Below the pieces are notes generated by a model. It did no database searches. It was not told where the DNA came from and worked only from the letters and a program-made list of their open reading frames with translations. Position numbers and translations under genes: made by a program. Positions 36,272 through 46,554 of a stretch of 64,000 bases of DNA are shown piece after piece; within the stretch, counting starts at the first letter, position 1, and every line of letters begins with the position of its first letter. The stretch comes from Gemmata palustris (GTDB taxonomy: Bacteria; Planctomycetota; Planctomycetia; Gemmatales; Gemmataceae), in NCBI RefSeq assembly GCF_017939745.1, contig NZ_JAGKQQ010000001.1, positions 5,642,001 through 5,706,000 on the forward strand. The letters are read 5' to 3'.

Positions 36272-36843
36272 TCCTCGCGAGCGGCTCGTGGGGCCGCAAG
36301 TGGCTCATGGAGCAGGCCGGTTACCCCTTTGAAGTTAAACCGTCCAACATCGACGAACCGACGGAAGCCCGGTTGGGTGACTGCCGGCACTACGTCGGCG
36401 AACTCGCGTGGCTGAAGGCCGAAGCCGTTGCGCTCGCCGAGCCCGATGGGTTAATCATCGCGGCCGACACGGTGGGCTGGCTGCACGGCAAAGTGATCGG
36501 CAAGCCGGAAGACGAGGCCGACGCCCGGCGCATCATCACGGCGCTAGCCGGGACCGTTCACGAACTCTGGACCGGCGTGTGCCTCTGGCTCCGCCCCGGC
36601 GACCGACAAATCTGTTGGCAGGAGCGGAGCCTCGTGCGCATGAAGGCGCTCTCCGGGGCCGAGATCGATGCCTACCTGAAGACGCGGAAGTGGGAGGGGT
36701 GCAGCGGGGCGTACTCGATCGAGTTCCCGCACGATCCGTACCTGACAATTGAAGACGGCAGCGTGAGTAACGTGGTCGGCTTGCCGATGGAATCGCTGGG
36801 GCTGGCGCTGGAGTGGATGCGCACGATTCGCGGCGCGGGGTAA
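36238..36843 (+). CDS. maf: Maf-family nucleotide pyrophosphatase
   Basis: The 201-residue Maf/HAM1-like protein has LILASGSWGRKWLMEQAGYPFEVKPSNIDE (the substrate-binding S-x-x-R/K motif), IIAADTVGWLHGKVIGKP (catalytic Asp), and the C-terminal GCSGAYSIEF...SVSNVVGLPMESL. Maf proteins hydrolyse non-canonical or pyrimidine nucleoside triphosphates and can arrest septation when overproduced. The usual SPRR is SWGRK here, a mild deviation. It overlaps the preceding GT9 gene and ends before a bidirectional hairpin. Confidence 0.9.
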   Translation: MATNTQFPFRLILASGSWGRKWLMEQAGYPFEVKPSNIDEPTEARLGDCRHYVGELAWLKAEAVALAEPDGLIIAADTVGWLHGKVIGKPEDEADARRIITALAGTVHELWTGVCLWLRPGDRQICWQERSLVRMKALSGAEIDAYLKTRKWEGCSGAYSIEFPHDPYLTIEDGSVSNVVGLPMESLGLALEWMRTIRGAG

Positions 36844-36886
36844 AGTGCTGGTTGCTGAATGATTATCGGTCGGGAAGTGAGCAAAC

Positions 36887-36913
36887 AACCGGGGGCGATG
36901 GGCGCCCCCGGTT
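36887..36913. terminator. Bidirectional hairpin between maf and rplT
   Basis: AACCGGGGGCG (36887-36897) pairs perfectly with CGCCCCCGGTT (36903-36913) across a 5-base loop. It is 14 bp after rplT on the minus strand (TTGTTTGC follows) and 44 bp after maf on the plus strand (CGTCGTTTTC follows). Confidence 0.8.
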
Positions 36914-36926
36914 CGTCGTTTTCAAC

Positions 36927-37304
36927 TTACGCCGTCTTGGGCGCGTGTTCGGCGAGGGTCGCCTTCACGAGTTCGACCAGCTTATCGAACGCGGCCGGGT
37001 CGTGGATGGCCGTTTCCGACAGCGACTTGCGGTCGAGCATCACGTTGGCCAGTTGCAGCCCGTGAATGAACTCGCTGTACCGCAGCCCGCGCATGCGGCA
37101 CGCCGCGTTGATGCGGACGATCCAGATGCGGCGGTACTGGCGCTTCTTCGTCTTGCGGTCGCGGAACGCGTACACGCGCGACCGGATGAGCGTGGTCATC
37201 GCCATCCGGAACAGGTTGTGCCGACCGAGGCGGAAGCCCTTGGTGAGTTTGCGCGTCCGCTTCTTACGGGCCGCCGTTGTTGCCTTACTACGAGCGCGAA
37301 CCAT
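36927..37304 (-). CDS. rplT: 50S ribosomal protein L20
   Basis: The 125-residue protein has the L20 pattern: RARSKATTAARKKRTRKLTKGFRLGRHNLFRMAMTTLIRSRVYAFRDRKTKKRQYRRIWIVRINAACR, MRGLRYSEFIHGLQLANVMLDRKSLSETAIHDPAAFDKLVEL. L20 binds 23S rRNA early in 50S assembly and often represses its own operon. It is 83 bp downstream of rpmI in the usual order; infC, normally first in this operon, is not beside them. Confidence 0.97.
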   Translation of the reverse strand: MVRARSKATTAARKKRTRKLTKGFRLGRHNLFRMAMTTLIRSRVYAFRDRKTKKRQYRRIWIVRINAACRMRGLRYSEFIHGLQLANVMLDRKSLSETAIHDPAAFDKLVELVKATLAEHAPKTA

Positions 37305-37387
37305 GACCGTGATCCCTTATGAAGAATGTTGATGAATAAGAGTGTTTGGCGCTCTCCTCAGCGAAGTGAGAGCCGGACGGTGCGAGT

Positions 37388-37594
37388 TTAGAGAACGCCG
37401 AGGGCGATCTTGTACTTCTTCTGCACCTTGGGGCGGTCGCCGATGATGCCGGCCCGACGGAGCTGGCGCTTCCGCTTGGCCTTCATGTGGGCGTTCAAGT
37501 GGCGCCGACCGACCTTGCCGTACTTCAGCTTGCCGGTGGCGGTCACGCGGACCCGCTTTTTGACGCTCTTATTCGTCTTGTTCTTGGTGGCCAT
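37388..37594 (-). CDS. rpmI: 50S ribosomal protein L35
   Basis: The 68-residue product starts at 37594 (MATKNKTNKSVKKRVRVTATGKLKYGKVGRRHLN..). The basic L35 pattern (K-T-N-K-S-x-KKR..TGKxK) and C-terminal QLRRAGIIGDRP identify it. The longer frame upstream is a structured leader, not coding. It is co-transcribed with rplT. Confidence 0.96.
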   Translation of the reverse strand: MATKNKTNKSVKKRVRVTATGKLKYGKVGRRHLNAHMKAKRKRQLRRAGIIGDRPKVQKKYKIALGVL

Positions 37595-37740
37595 GATCCG
37601 AATGCTCCGTGCGGGGGAGCGGAGGTCGAGCCTCCGTCTTAGGTTCCCCGTGGCACTGGGGTTAGAACCGCCCCTCCGGGAACGCCCGAAGGTCCGAGTG
37701 GCGGTTCGCGGAACCGGGCGCCTGGTGCGACCGGTAAAAA
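37595..37740 (-). promoter_or_regulatory. Structured leader upstream of rpmI-rplT
   Basis: Hairpins GGAGG/CCTCC (37621-37635) and a nested GGTTCCCC..GGGG..GAACC (37642-37669) lie within 80 bp upstream of rpmI. Position fits an L20-type autoregulatory leader, but the known consensus was not matched by eye and infC is absent. A tRNA was considered and rejected. Confidence 0.35.
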
Positions 37741-37858
37741 ACTCGGAAACGTGATTATAGGAACCGTGAGAACGGCCGGGAAGGGGTAGATTGGGGGCGC
37801 GAGCGGAGATCCGAAGCCGTTCCCCGATTCGCGCCACTGTGGGCCGATTGGGACGGGA

Positions 37859-38563
37859 TCACTCTCGTTCGACGTTCCTTTTAATGCGGTAGATGGTGCC
37901 CTTCGTGCGCTCGCCGCCGGGTTCGCCGGCGCGGGCGAAGTCGGGCGTGACGCTGTACCCGGCCTCTTCGAGCTTCCACCGGAAGACGCGCGCCGGCAGG
38001 CGGTCCGGGTCCGCGATCAGGCACACGCCGTCGGGCGCGAGAACGGCTTCGAGCAGGTTTACGAGCGGGCCGACGAGCCGCTCCTCGTACATCAGATCGG
38101 ACCCGATCACCACGGGGTACTTCACGTCGTCCGGCGGACATCGGAAGTCGATGGGCCGCGTTCGGAAGCCGTGCGCGTAACCGTTGAGGCGGGCGTTGGC
38201 CGCGGCGAAGGTGAGTGCGGTTTCGTCCACATCGGAGAAGGTCACGCGCAGCCCGCGCGCGAGGCACGCGACCCCGGCGAGCCCCAGCCCGCACCCGACT
38301 TCCAGCACCTCGACCGGGTGCGCGTAGTTCCCCCACGGTTCGCGCACCACCGCCTTCGCGAGCATCCGCGCGCTCGGCCAGAGCGTCGGCCAGTACGGGA
38401 CGTACTCGTCCGCGACATACGCGGACCGGCACCACGGGAGATCGAGCAACTTGTCGGAGTCGATGGGCCGATCGATGAGGAAGGTGTAATCGCCGACGAA
38501 CACCGTTTCGCGAACGGTCTCGGCGACCGCTTCGGGCGGCGTGCAGTGAAAGCGTGGTGGCAT
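37859..38563 (-). CDS. SAM-dependent methyltransferase (family 16/METTL-like)
   Basis: The 234-residue class I methyltransferase has motif I VLEVGCGLGLAGVACLARG, motif II VTFSDVDETALTFAAANARLNG, and post-motif VVIGSDLMYEERLVGPLVNLLEAVL. The SDLMYE follows the D-x-x-Y pattern typical of lysine protein methyltransferases of family 16. The N-terminal YVPYWPTLWPSARMLAKAV also matches that group (P-Y-W-P/..LWPSA). The protein substrate is unknown. The leader before the ATG is A/C-rich (ACACC, AACCAAG). It is oriented away from rpmI with 264 bp between. Confidence 0.82.
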   Translation of the reverse strand: MPPRFHCTPPEAVAETVRETVFVGDYTFLIDRPIDSDKLLDLPWCRSAYVADEYVPYWPTLWPSARMLAKAVVREPWGNYAHPVEVLEVGCGLGLAGVACLARGLRVTFSDVDETALTFAAANARLNGYAHGFRTRPIDFRCPPDDVKYPVVIGSDLMYEERLVGPLVNLLEAVLAPDGVCLIADPDRLPARVFRWKLEEAGYSVTPDFARAGEPGGERTKGTIYRIKRNVERE

Positions 38564-38664
38564 TGCGCGTTGTACTTGGTTTCCGGTGTCCGAATGAGCG
38601 CGCTTCGTGCAGCACGCTCACCATGCCGTAGTCTTACGAAACACCGAGCGCCGAACACGCCGGC

Positions 38665-39495
38665 TCAGATCGTTTTCACGCACCCGACCAGTTCGGCGTG
38701 CGTGAGTTTGCGATCGGCCGGGAACAGTACGAACCCGGCGGGCGTCTCGGCGCAGTCCAGGATCAGTTGCCGGTCGTTCGGGGCCGCGAACCCGGTGTCG
38801 CTGGCAATGTGCCCGCTCACGAGCAAGTCGCAGCCCATTTTGCGGAGAAAGTTTGCGACGGCATCGGCGCTGGTGTCGCGCCCCCAGAGCAGACTGTGGA
38901 CCGAGCCGCCCGGTTGCAGGTCTTCGTCTTGGTACGCCTCGCGATCGAGTCGCGCGGGGTCAAACAGCGGCAGGAACCGCGCGGCCGGTAAGCTGTGCGA
39001 AATCAGCACGCCGTTCGGCGCGCGGAGCGCAACCGGGAGCGCCTGGAAGAGTTCGAGGTACGCGGCGTAGATCTTCGGCCCGAACGCGGGGCCGTAAGCC
39101 TCGCTCACGCCCTCCTGGAACAGCGCGTTCTGGTTCTCATCCGCTTTGATGACCGGCCGGTTCGTCCACTGCGCCAGTTCGTGGTTGCCCGGCAGGTAGT
39201 GGACCTGCTTCGGGAACTGGCCCTTCAGCGCGCTGAACAGATCGACGAGCTGGTGCGACTTGTCCCCGCCCTTCGGGTAGCGGAACTTCCCGTGAATGAT
39301 CTCCTGCAGAACGAAGTGCCGCGTGGGATGGTTCGCGAGGTCCGCGTACTTCAGCATCGTCTGGAAGTGCGCGACGTGCCCGTGCAGGTCTCCGGCGACG
39401 AGCACCTCGGTACACCCCTCCAGGGCCACGGTGTGCCCGCGCCGCCCGGGTGTGGCGCGGACCAGCGCGACCGCCTGGCGGAGGTGCGTCAACAT
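38665..39495 (-). CDS. Metallophosphoesterase
   Basis: The start at 39495 (MLTHLRQAVALV) gives a 276-residue calcineurin-like phosphoesterase: motif GDLHGHVAHF, GNHE in YLPGNHELAQW, SHSLPAAR and the C-terminal GHIASD. The order GDxHG..GNHE..H..GH gives the binuclear metal site. It resembles PPP-type protein phosphatases and diadenosine tetraphosphatases more than nucleotidases, but the substrate cannot be fixed. No signal peptide. It may share a unit with the methyltransferase (101 bp downstream). Confidence 0.85.
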   Translation of the reverse strand: MLTHLRQAVALVRATPGRRGHTVALEGCTEVLVAGDLHGHVAHFQTMLKYADLANHPTRHFVLQEIIHGKFRYPKGGDKSHQLVDLFSALKGQFPKQVHYLPGNHELAQWTNRPVIKADENQNALFQEGVSEAYGPAFGPKIYAAYLELFQALPVALRAPNGVLISHSLPAARFLPLFDPARLDREAYQDEDLQPGGSVHSLLWGRDTSADAVANFLRKMGCDLLVSGHIASDTGFAAPNDRQLILDCAETPAGFVLFPADRKLTHAELVGCVKTI

Positions 39496-39741
39496 GCGAT
39501 CGGGCGCGGGCACGAACGGTCCTCGGCTGGAGCGTGATTCCCACATTGTACCACGCGGCCGTGTGCGAAATCAGTCCGGCGCGGAAGAGTAACGTGACGT
39601 AACATTGGGACACTTGCTCTTGTCCGAGTAGTTCACTTTCGGAGAATGTTCTTCGCAGTGCATTCAACTACTCTCCGGGGCGGTGCCCCTCGCTTCTCGC
39701 ACGGCGCGAGAGGTCGTCGCTTTCGCCCGCCGGAATGCCGA

Positions 39742-40269
39742 ATGAGTTTCGCACCGAATCCGCGTCGCCGTCCGCTCGCCCCGTCGCTCGGCCTGTACCC
39801 GATGGAGCTGTCCCGCAATCTGAAAGTGGACAGCGTGTCCAGATTGGACCCGGCGCCGCCGCGCGCCATCGACGCGACCGGGACCGTCGCCGACGCGGTC
39901 GAGGAGATGCGGAGCGGGAACGTCGGCTGCCTGCTCATCACCGAGCGCGGGCGCGTGGTCGGCATCTTCACCGAGCGCGACCTGCTGACGCGGGTGCTCG
40001 CCTCCGGTCGATCGCTCGAAGCCTCGATCCGTGCGGTCATGACCGCGCCACCGGTCACGGTGGCCCCCAAAGATTCGGTTCGCACTGCCGTGAAGCGGAT
40101 GCAGAAGGGCGGGTACCGGCACCTGCCCGTGGTGGACGAGTCCGGGCGCCCGGTCGGGATGCTCTCGGCCCGGCGCGTCGTTCACTACCTCGTCGAACAC
40201 TTCCCGGGGCTGGTTTTCAATCTCCCGCCCGAACCGGACCGCTACCCCGAATCGCCCGAAGGGGCGTAA
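39742..40269 (+). CDS. CBS-pair protein upstream of korAB
   Basis: The start was placed at 39742; a shorter start at 39802 (MELSRNLKVDSVSRLDP) is also possible, and neither has a good ribosome binding site. Two CBS motifs form one Bateman module: DAVEEMRSGNVGCLLITERGRVVGIFTERDLLTRVL and TAVKRMQKGGYRHLPVVDESGRPVGMLSARRVVHYLVEH. CBS pairs bind adenosine nucleotides (AMP, ATP, SAM) and usually regulate an adjacent enzyme or transporter. The last ~25 residues are Pro-rich. It lies 293 bp before korA; another CBS-pair gene follows korB. Confidence 0.82.
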   Translation: MSFAPNPRRRPLAPSLGLYPMELSRNLKVDSVSRLDPAPPRAIDATGTVADAVEEMRSGNVGCLLITERGRVVGIFTERDLLTRVLASGRSLEASIRAVMTAPPVTVAPKDSVRTAVKRMQKGGYRHLPVVDESGRPVGMLSARRVVHYLVEHFPGLVFNLPPEPDRYPESPEGA

Positions 40270-40562
40270 TGACCCGGGACGAATCTACTGTTCGCGGGTC
40301 GGGCTGTGCCCGACATCTGTGGCATTATGAAGGTTGCGTCGGGCACAGCCCGATCTACTGCGCTTCCGCTCGGTCGTTCTGAGCCCCAGCGCACGCGCCG
40401 TTTCCCCGTCAAACACACCCCTCGTGCCGCGTATTCCTTTTTAAATGGTCGGGCGTCCGGCGCCGAAGTTCCGTCCCCGTTTTCGGCGCTCTGTGTAAGA
40501 TAAATTCAACCGCACCGGGCTACCCGCAAAAACTCTCCTCCCAATATTCAAAGGATCGGGCG

Positions 40563-42539
<1,977 letters not shown>

Positions 42540-42635
42540 CGCCGTCATGACGTACCGGGAGTGATCCCCGCTCCCGGTACGCGAGAAGACGAAACACCAA
42601 AACCCAACACTCAATACCAAACACCACAAATACCA

Positions 42636-43670
42636 ATGGCTACTGCTCTCCCACTCACGGCGAAAGAACTCACCACCGACCAGGAAGTCCGGTGGTGCCC
42701 CGGTTGCGGGGACTACTCCATCCTCGCGCAAATGAAGAAGGCGCTCACCACGGTGGGCGTGCCGCGCGAGAAGCTCGCGTTCGTGTCCGGGATCGGCTGC
42801 TCCAGCCGGTTCCCGTACTACATGAACACCTACGGGTTCCACACGATCCACGGCCGCGCGCCGACCTTCGCGACCGGGTTGCGGTTGGCCAACCCCGACC
42901 TGCAAGTGTGGGTCGTCACCGGCGACGGCGACGGGCTCTCCATCGGCGGGAACCACCTGATCCACGCGCTGCGCCGAAACGTGGACCTCAAGGTGCTCCT
43001 GTTCAACAACGAGATCTACGGGCTCACGAAGGGCCAGTACTCCCCGGCGAGCCGCATGGGGACGCCGAGCAAGACCAGCCCCGGCGGGTCGTTCGAGACG
43101 CCCGTGCGCCCGCTGTCGCTCGCGCTCGCGGCGGAGGCCACGTTCGTCGCGCGGACCATCGACGTGGACGTGCAGCACCTCGTGTCCACGCTCCAGAAGG
43201 CCGCGGCGCACAAGGGCAGCGCGTTCGTCGAAATCTACCAGAACTGCGTGATCTTCAACGACGACGTGTACAAGTACGCGACCGACAAGGCGGTGAAGGC
43301 CGACAACATCCTGTACCTCGAACACGGCAAGCCGATGGTGTTCGGTAAGGACAAGTCCAAGGGCATTCGCCTGAACGGGCTGAAGCCGGAAGTGGTCACG
43401 ATCGGCAAGGACTGCCAGCTCGACGACCTGCTGACGCACGACGAGCACAGCGAGGAACCGACACTGGCGTACCTCCTGAGCCGGTTCGTTCACGACCAGA
43501 AGGCCGGGGTTCCGAACCCGTTCCCCGAACCGGTCGGCGTGTTCCGCAGCATCAAGAAGCCCACCTACGAAGAGCAACTCGACACCCGCATCAAGACCGC
43601 GACCGAAAAGAAGGGGCCGGGCAAGATCGAGGATCTCTTCAAGGCCGAAGACGTGTGGACCGTCTCTTAA
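42636..43670 (+). CDS. korB: 2-oxoacid:ferredoxin oxidoreductase beta subunit
   Basis: The start at 42636 (MATALPLTAKELTTDQEVRWCPGCGDYSILAQMKKAL) follows an A/C-rich leader. TPP-binding beta subunit: WCPGCGDY, SGIGCSSRFPYYMNTYGFHTIHGRAPTFATGL, TPP motif GDGDGLSIGGNHLIHALRRN..LLFNNEIYGLTKGQ, SPASRMGTPSKTSPGG. The 344-residue length is typical of KorB. Conserved cysteines hold the 4Fe-4S cluster. It is 96 bp after korA, probably one transcript. The A/C-rich leader, rather than a GGAGG, precedes the start. Confidence 0.93.
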   Translation: MATALPLTAKELTTDQEVRWCPGCGDYSILAQMKKALTTVGVPREKLAFVSGIGCSSRFPYYMNTYGFHTIHGRAPTFATGLRLANPDLQVWVVTGDGDGLSIGGNHLIHALRRNVDLKVLLFNNEIYGLTKGQYSPASRMGTPSKTSPGGSFETPVRPLSLALAAEATFVARTIDVDVQHLVSTLQKAAAHKGSAFVEIYQNCVIFNDDVYKYATDKAVKADNILYLEHGKPMVFGKDKSKGIRLNGLKPEVVTIGKDCQLDDLLTHDEHSEEPTLAYLLSRFVHDQKAGVPNPFPEPVGVFRSIKKPTYEEQLDTRIKTATEKKGPGKIEDLFKAEDVWTVS

Positions 43671-43671
43671 T

Positions 43672-43820
43672 GCGGCGTGCGCCGCGGTCGAAAGTCGTAA
43701 AGTCGCGACCGCCGGAAGGCAAGCCACTGGCCCTGCTTCCCGGCGGTCGCGGCTTTCTGTATTTCGACCTTACGACCTTCGACCTTCAGCCTTGCGACTT
43801 TTGACCGCGGCGCACGCCGC
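43672..43820. repeat. Nested palindromic element between korB and a CBS gene
   Basis: Outer arms 43672-43697 (GCGGCGTGCGCCGCGGTCGA..) and 43795-43820 pair with one mismatch. Inner arms 43701-43715 (AGTCGCGACCGCCGG) and 43740-43754 pair exactly. It begins 1 bp after the korB stop codon and ends 16 bp before the next start. Confidence 0.8.
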
Positions 43821-43836
43821 GCGAACGGATCGAGCG

Positions 43837-44352
43837 ATGTACTGTCCCGCCTGCGGCCACGACAAGAACCCGCCCGGTGCGGACAAGTGCGCGAACTGCG
43901 AACTGGCGCTCGCGCACTTGTCCGTACCGGCACCGAACGGACCGGTCGAAACCAGTCTGATGAACGACCCGGTGTCGATCCTCGACCCGCGCCCGCCGCT
44001 GACCGTTCCCGCCGACGCGACCCTCGGGGACGCGGTGCGGCGGATGATTACGGACCGCGTCGGGGCCGTTCTCGTGACCGGCGCGGGCGGCGAACTGGTC
44101 GGCATTCTCACCGAGCGCGACTTCCTGGCGAAGATCGCCGGCGCGCCGGGATTCGAGACCCTTCCGATCGCTGAATTCATGACCCCGAACCCGGAAACAG
44201 TCGCGCCCGCGGACGTGCTCGCGTTCGCACTGGGCAAGATGGACGCGGGCGGCTACCGCCACCTCCCCGTCGTGGACGCGGGACGCCCCGTGGGCGTCAT
44301 CTCGGTCCGCGACGTTCTCCGGCACCTCACCGCGTTCTGCTCCGATGGTTAG
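43837..44352 (+). CDS. Zinc-ribbon plus CBS-pair protein downstream of korB
   Basis: The start at 43837 yields MYCPACGHDKNPPGADKCANCELAL, a zinc ribbon (C-x2-C...C-x2-C), followed by a CBS pair: GDAVRRMITDRVGAVLVTGAGGELVGILTERDFLAKI and LAFALGKMDAGGYRHLPVVDAGRPVGVISVRDVLRHL. The CBS pair closely resembles that of the protein at 39742 (GI(F/L)TERD.L, GGYRHLPVVD). Together they flank korAB, suggesting nucleotide-sensing control of this enzyme, though that is inference. A palindromic element separates it from korB. Confidence 0.85.
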   Translation: MYCPACGHDKNPPGADKCANCELALAHLSVPAPNGPVETSLMNDPVSILDPRPPLTVPADATLGDAVRRMITDRVGAVLVTGAGGELVGILTERDFLAKIAGAPGFETLPIAEFMTPNPETVAPADVLAFALGKMDAGGYRHLPVVDAGRPVGVISVRDVLRHLTAFCSDG

Positions 44353-44385
44353 CGCCCACGGCCCGCCGGTGCAACATGTGAAAAC

Positions 44386-44400
44386 TGTGAAAAAATAAGG
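44386..44400 (+). promoter_or_regulatory. Motif shared by the two DUF1559 upstream regions (copy 1)
   Basis: TGTGAAAAAATAAGG lies 283 bp before the first DUF1559 start. A near copy, TGTGAAAAAATAGG (46282-46295), lies 273 bp before the second. Between element and start both leaders also share CTTCTCCCACCCC and CGACAATG. The gene-free interval 44353-44668 shows nothing else recognisable. Confidence 0.5.
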
Positions 44401-44668
44401 TGGCCACCCGGACCGGTCTGACGACAATGACATGGGGCTGGATCAATCCTGGTTGGTAACTCGCGTCGGTGGCTCTCTCGCAATACCCACCGACTTTAAA
44501 CTAACCCTTCTTCTCCCACCCCCACAAGCGTTCGCCACTCTCTGGCGCTGCGTTCTCTTTCTTTGTACCGCCGACAATGTCGGCATTACCTCGGGACCGC
44601 ACGGGTTCGCCGGAACCGATTTCGTTCATTCTCTCCGGCCGAAACGCGCGTCCCAATTCGGAGGCAAG

Positions 44669-45637
44669 ATGTCCCATGCTCGCTTGGGGCGCGCCCGCAC
44701 CGCGTTCACGCTTATTGAATTGCTCGTGGTGATAGCCATCATCGCCATTTTGATCGGGCTGCTACTGCCGGCCGTGCAGAAGGTGCGCGAGGCCGCCGCG
44801 CGCATGTCGTGCAGCAACAACCTCAAGCAGATCGCGCTCGCCGCGCACAACTACGAGAGCGCCAACGGCGTCCTCCCGCCCGGCTACCACGGGCCGACGA
44901 CCAACACCGGCTTCTCGTGGAGCGGGCAATACGTGGGAACGCTCGCGTACTTGGCCCCGTTCGTCGAACAGGATAACCTGTTCAAACTCATGACCGGAAT
45001 TGATTGGAACCCGGACTCGACGTCGACCACGAACTGGTGGAACACGGGCGCCTGGTCCGCGGCACAGTACAAGGTCAAGACGTTCCTCTGCCCCTCCGAC
45101 AATCCAGACGAGGCGGGCAGCAACGCCTGTGCGATCGCGCTTCACGCCTACGGCTCGGGCGGCAGCGGGAGCATGACCGTGGGCAGCTTCGGGACGTGGG
45201 AGGGCAACGCGTCGATCGGGAAGACGAACTACGTCTCCTGCGGGGGCGGTATGGGTAACGCGGAAGGCGGCTGGAACGCCTACGCGGGGGCGTTTCACAA
45301 TCGCTCGAAAGTTAAGCTGGTGAGCGTTTCCGACGGCACGTCGAACACGATCGCCTTTATTGAAACGCTCGGCGGCAACCCGCGCCCGCGGAACTTTACC
45401 TTCGCCTGGATCGCGGTGGGCGGGCTCCCGACCGCTTGGGGGCTCCCGAGCGACGACGCCTCGCTGAACTGGTGGACCGCGGGGAGCAAGCACACTGGAA
45501 TCGTAAACTGTGCCCTCCTTGATGGCTCGGTGCTGTCGCTCCGGCGGGCCGGCGGGAGCCCGTGGGACGGGTTCAACCAGATGGGCGGGCGGGCCGAGGG
45601 CGACGTTAAGGCCAACAGCAACCCCTTCCGGCCGTAA
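44669..45637 (+). CDS. DUF1559 protein with type IV pilin-like N-terminus (copy 1)
   Basis: The start at 44669 has a GGAG-like site (GAGGCAAG) and gives [21 protein letters not shown]. The prepilin-type cleavage/methylation motif and hydrophobic helix ([19 protein letters not shown]) are followed by [32 protein letters not shown]. The middle is beta-rich, and the C-terminus has the conserved [10 protein letters not shown] (DG motif) of DUF1559. The family is hugely expanded in planctomycetes and is probably pseudopilin-like on the cell surface. 322 residues. A tiny lipoprotein follows 50 bp later. Confidence 0.92.
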   Translation: MSHARLGRARTAFTLIELLVVIAIIAILIGLLLPAVQKVREAAARMSCSNNLKQIALAAHNYESANGVLPPGYHGPTTNTGFSWSGQYVGTLAYLAPFVEQDNLFKLMTGIDWNPDSTSTTNWWNTGAWSAAQYKVKTFLCPSDNPDEAGSNACAIALHAYGSGGSGSMTVGSFGTWEGNASIGKTNYVSCGGGMGNAEGGWNAYAGAFHNRSKVKLVSVSDGTSNTIAFIETLGGNPRPRNFTFAWIAVGGLPTAWGLPSDDASLNWWTAGSKHTGIVNCALLDGSVLSLRRAGGSPWDGFNQMGGRAEGDVKANSNPFRP

Positions 45638-45687
45638 ACCCTTAGCCGCGAGTACCCGCCGCTAAACCCTCAGACGAAAGTGAATTC

Positions 45688-45891
45688 GTGAAATATTCTC
45701 GCGTCCTCAAGGTGTGCTGTCTCGTCGCAACCGTACTCGCTGCTGCTCAGGGGTGCGGAAAGAGCGACAAGGCCGAACCACCGAAGCAGTTCATCCCGCC
45801 GCCCGGCCCAGATATGAAGCCACAAGCCGGCGGTGCTGGCACCGGCGGCCCAGCGACCCCGGCTCCACCGCCCCCGCCGCCGCCAAAATAA
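45688..45891 (+). CDS. Small proline-rich lipoprotein
   Basis: The 67-residue product has a signal peptide (VLKVCCLVATVLAAAQGC) with a lipobox-like AAQGC, then a Lys/Pro/Gly-rich tail ending in a run of prolines. Such short lipoproteins regularly follow DUF1559 genes in this lineage; a parallel one lies after the second DUF1559 gene (47566). It probably localises to a membrane face; the role is unknown. Confidence 0.75.
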   Translation: MKYSRVLKVCCLVATVLAAAQGCGKSDKAEPPKQFIPPPGPDMKPQAGGAGTGGPATPAPPPPPPPK

Positions 45892-45914
45892 CTTCCGCGA
45901 AGGCGGTTCGTTGA

Positions 45915-45952
45915 AGCCCGAGCAACACACTTAAGAGTGAGTTACTCGGGCT
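45915..45952. terminator. Hairpin after the first lipoprotein gene
   Basis: AGCCCGAG (45915-45922) pairs with CTCGGGCT (45945-45952), and the arms extend imperfectly inward. It lies between the lipoprotein stop and a gene fragment, followed by CGCTTT. Confidence 0.6.
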
Positions 45953-45959
45953 CGCTTTA

Positions 45960-46154
45960 CGCCCGGACGGCGCCGCCGTTGACCCGGATCGTCTGACCGG
46001 TGACGAACGCGGCGCCCGGGCTCGCCAGCCACTGAACGGCCGCTGCCACGTCCTCGGGCAATCCCCATACGCCCAGCGGCGTTTCCTCCCGCACACGGTC
46101 CTGCCACACCGGAGAAGCCGTTTCGCCCCACGCGGTGCGAATCCACCCCGGCGC
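45960..46154 (-). pseudogene. 3' fragment of the FolK-SDR gene (duplicate)
   Basis: This 195-bp stretch is nearly identical to 48620-48814, the 3' end of the intact folK-SDR gene. Both contain TGACCGGTGACGAACGCGGC and CCTGCCACACCGGAGAAGCC. In its original frame it encodes PGWIRTAWGETASPVWQDRV and VTGQTIRVNGGAVRA plus a stop codon. It lacks any 5' part: homology stops abruptly at about 46154. No start codon or own product is likely. It is evidence that the segment from the DUF1559 promoter to this point was duplicated. Confidence 0.88.
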
Positions 46155-46281
46155 GAGGGCGGGACAGACCGTGCGTGAAGTGAGTCAGTGCGAGTCATTT
46201 TGGTCTGCGAGACTCTTCGCCACCTCACCACGAGTTCATGTGCGATAGGTTCCTTGCGCGAACTCGCATGTGTGTGGAAAA

Positions 46282-46295
46282 TGTGAAAAAATAGG
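46282..46295 (+). promoter_or_regulatory. Motif shared by the two DUF1559 upstream regions (copy 2)
   Basis: TGTGAAAAAATAGG lies 273 bp before the second DUF1559 start and matches 44386-44400. CTTCTCCCACCCC (46405-46417) and CGACAATG (46470-46477) follow at near-equal offsets. Confidence 0.5.
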
Positions 46296-46554
46296 ATTGA
46301 CGTTCGCGAGAATTTAGCAATGATGTGCGTTACCCGGGGCGGACCCCTAGGTTGACGACTCGCATGCGGTGGTACTCGCAACCACCATTTCTACCGTCAA
46401 CTTCCTTCTCCCACCCCGCGCCACTCTTCCGGCGTTTTTTGTTCCATTCTTTTGTCCCGTCGGTTCGACCGACAATGGGAGCGCACTGTCGCGCGGGAAT
46501 TGATTGCGATTATTCCCTTCCGGCCGGACGTGCGCCCCGTTTTGGAGACTCGCT

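Noticed and set aside
37600-37740. tRNA-like hairpins upstream of rpmI
   Set aside because: GGTTAGAACC and adjoining hairpins do not give the T-loop, anticodon and acceptor geometry; better seen as an mRNA leader.
37388-37837. 149-residue version of L35
   Set aside because: The first 81 residues are Arg/Pro-rich leader translation; L35 begins at 37594.
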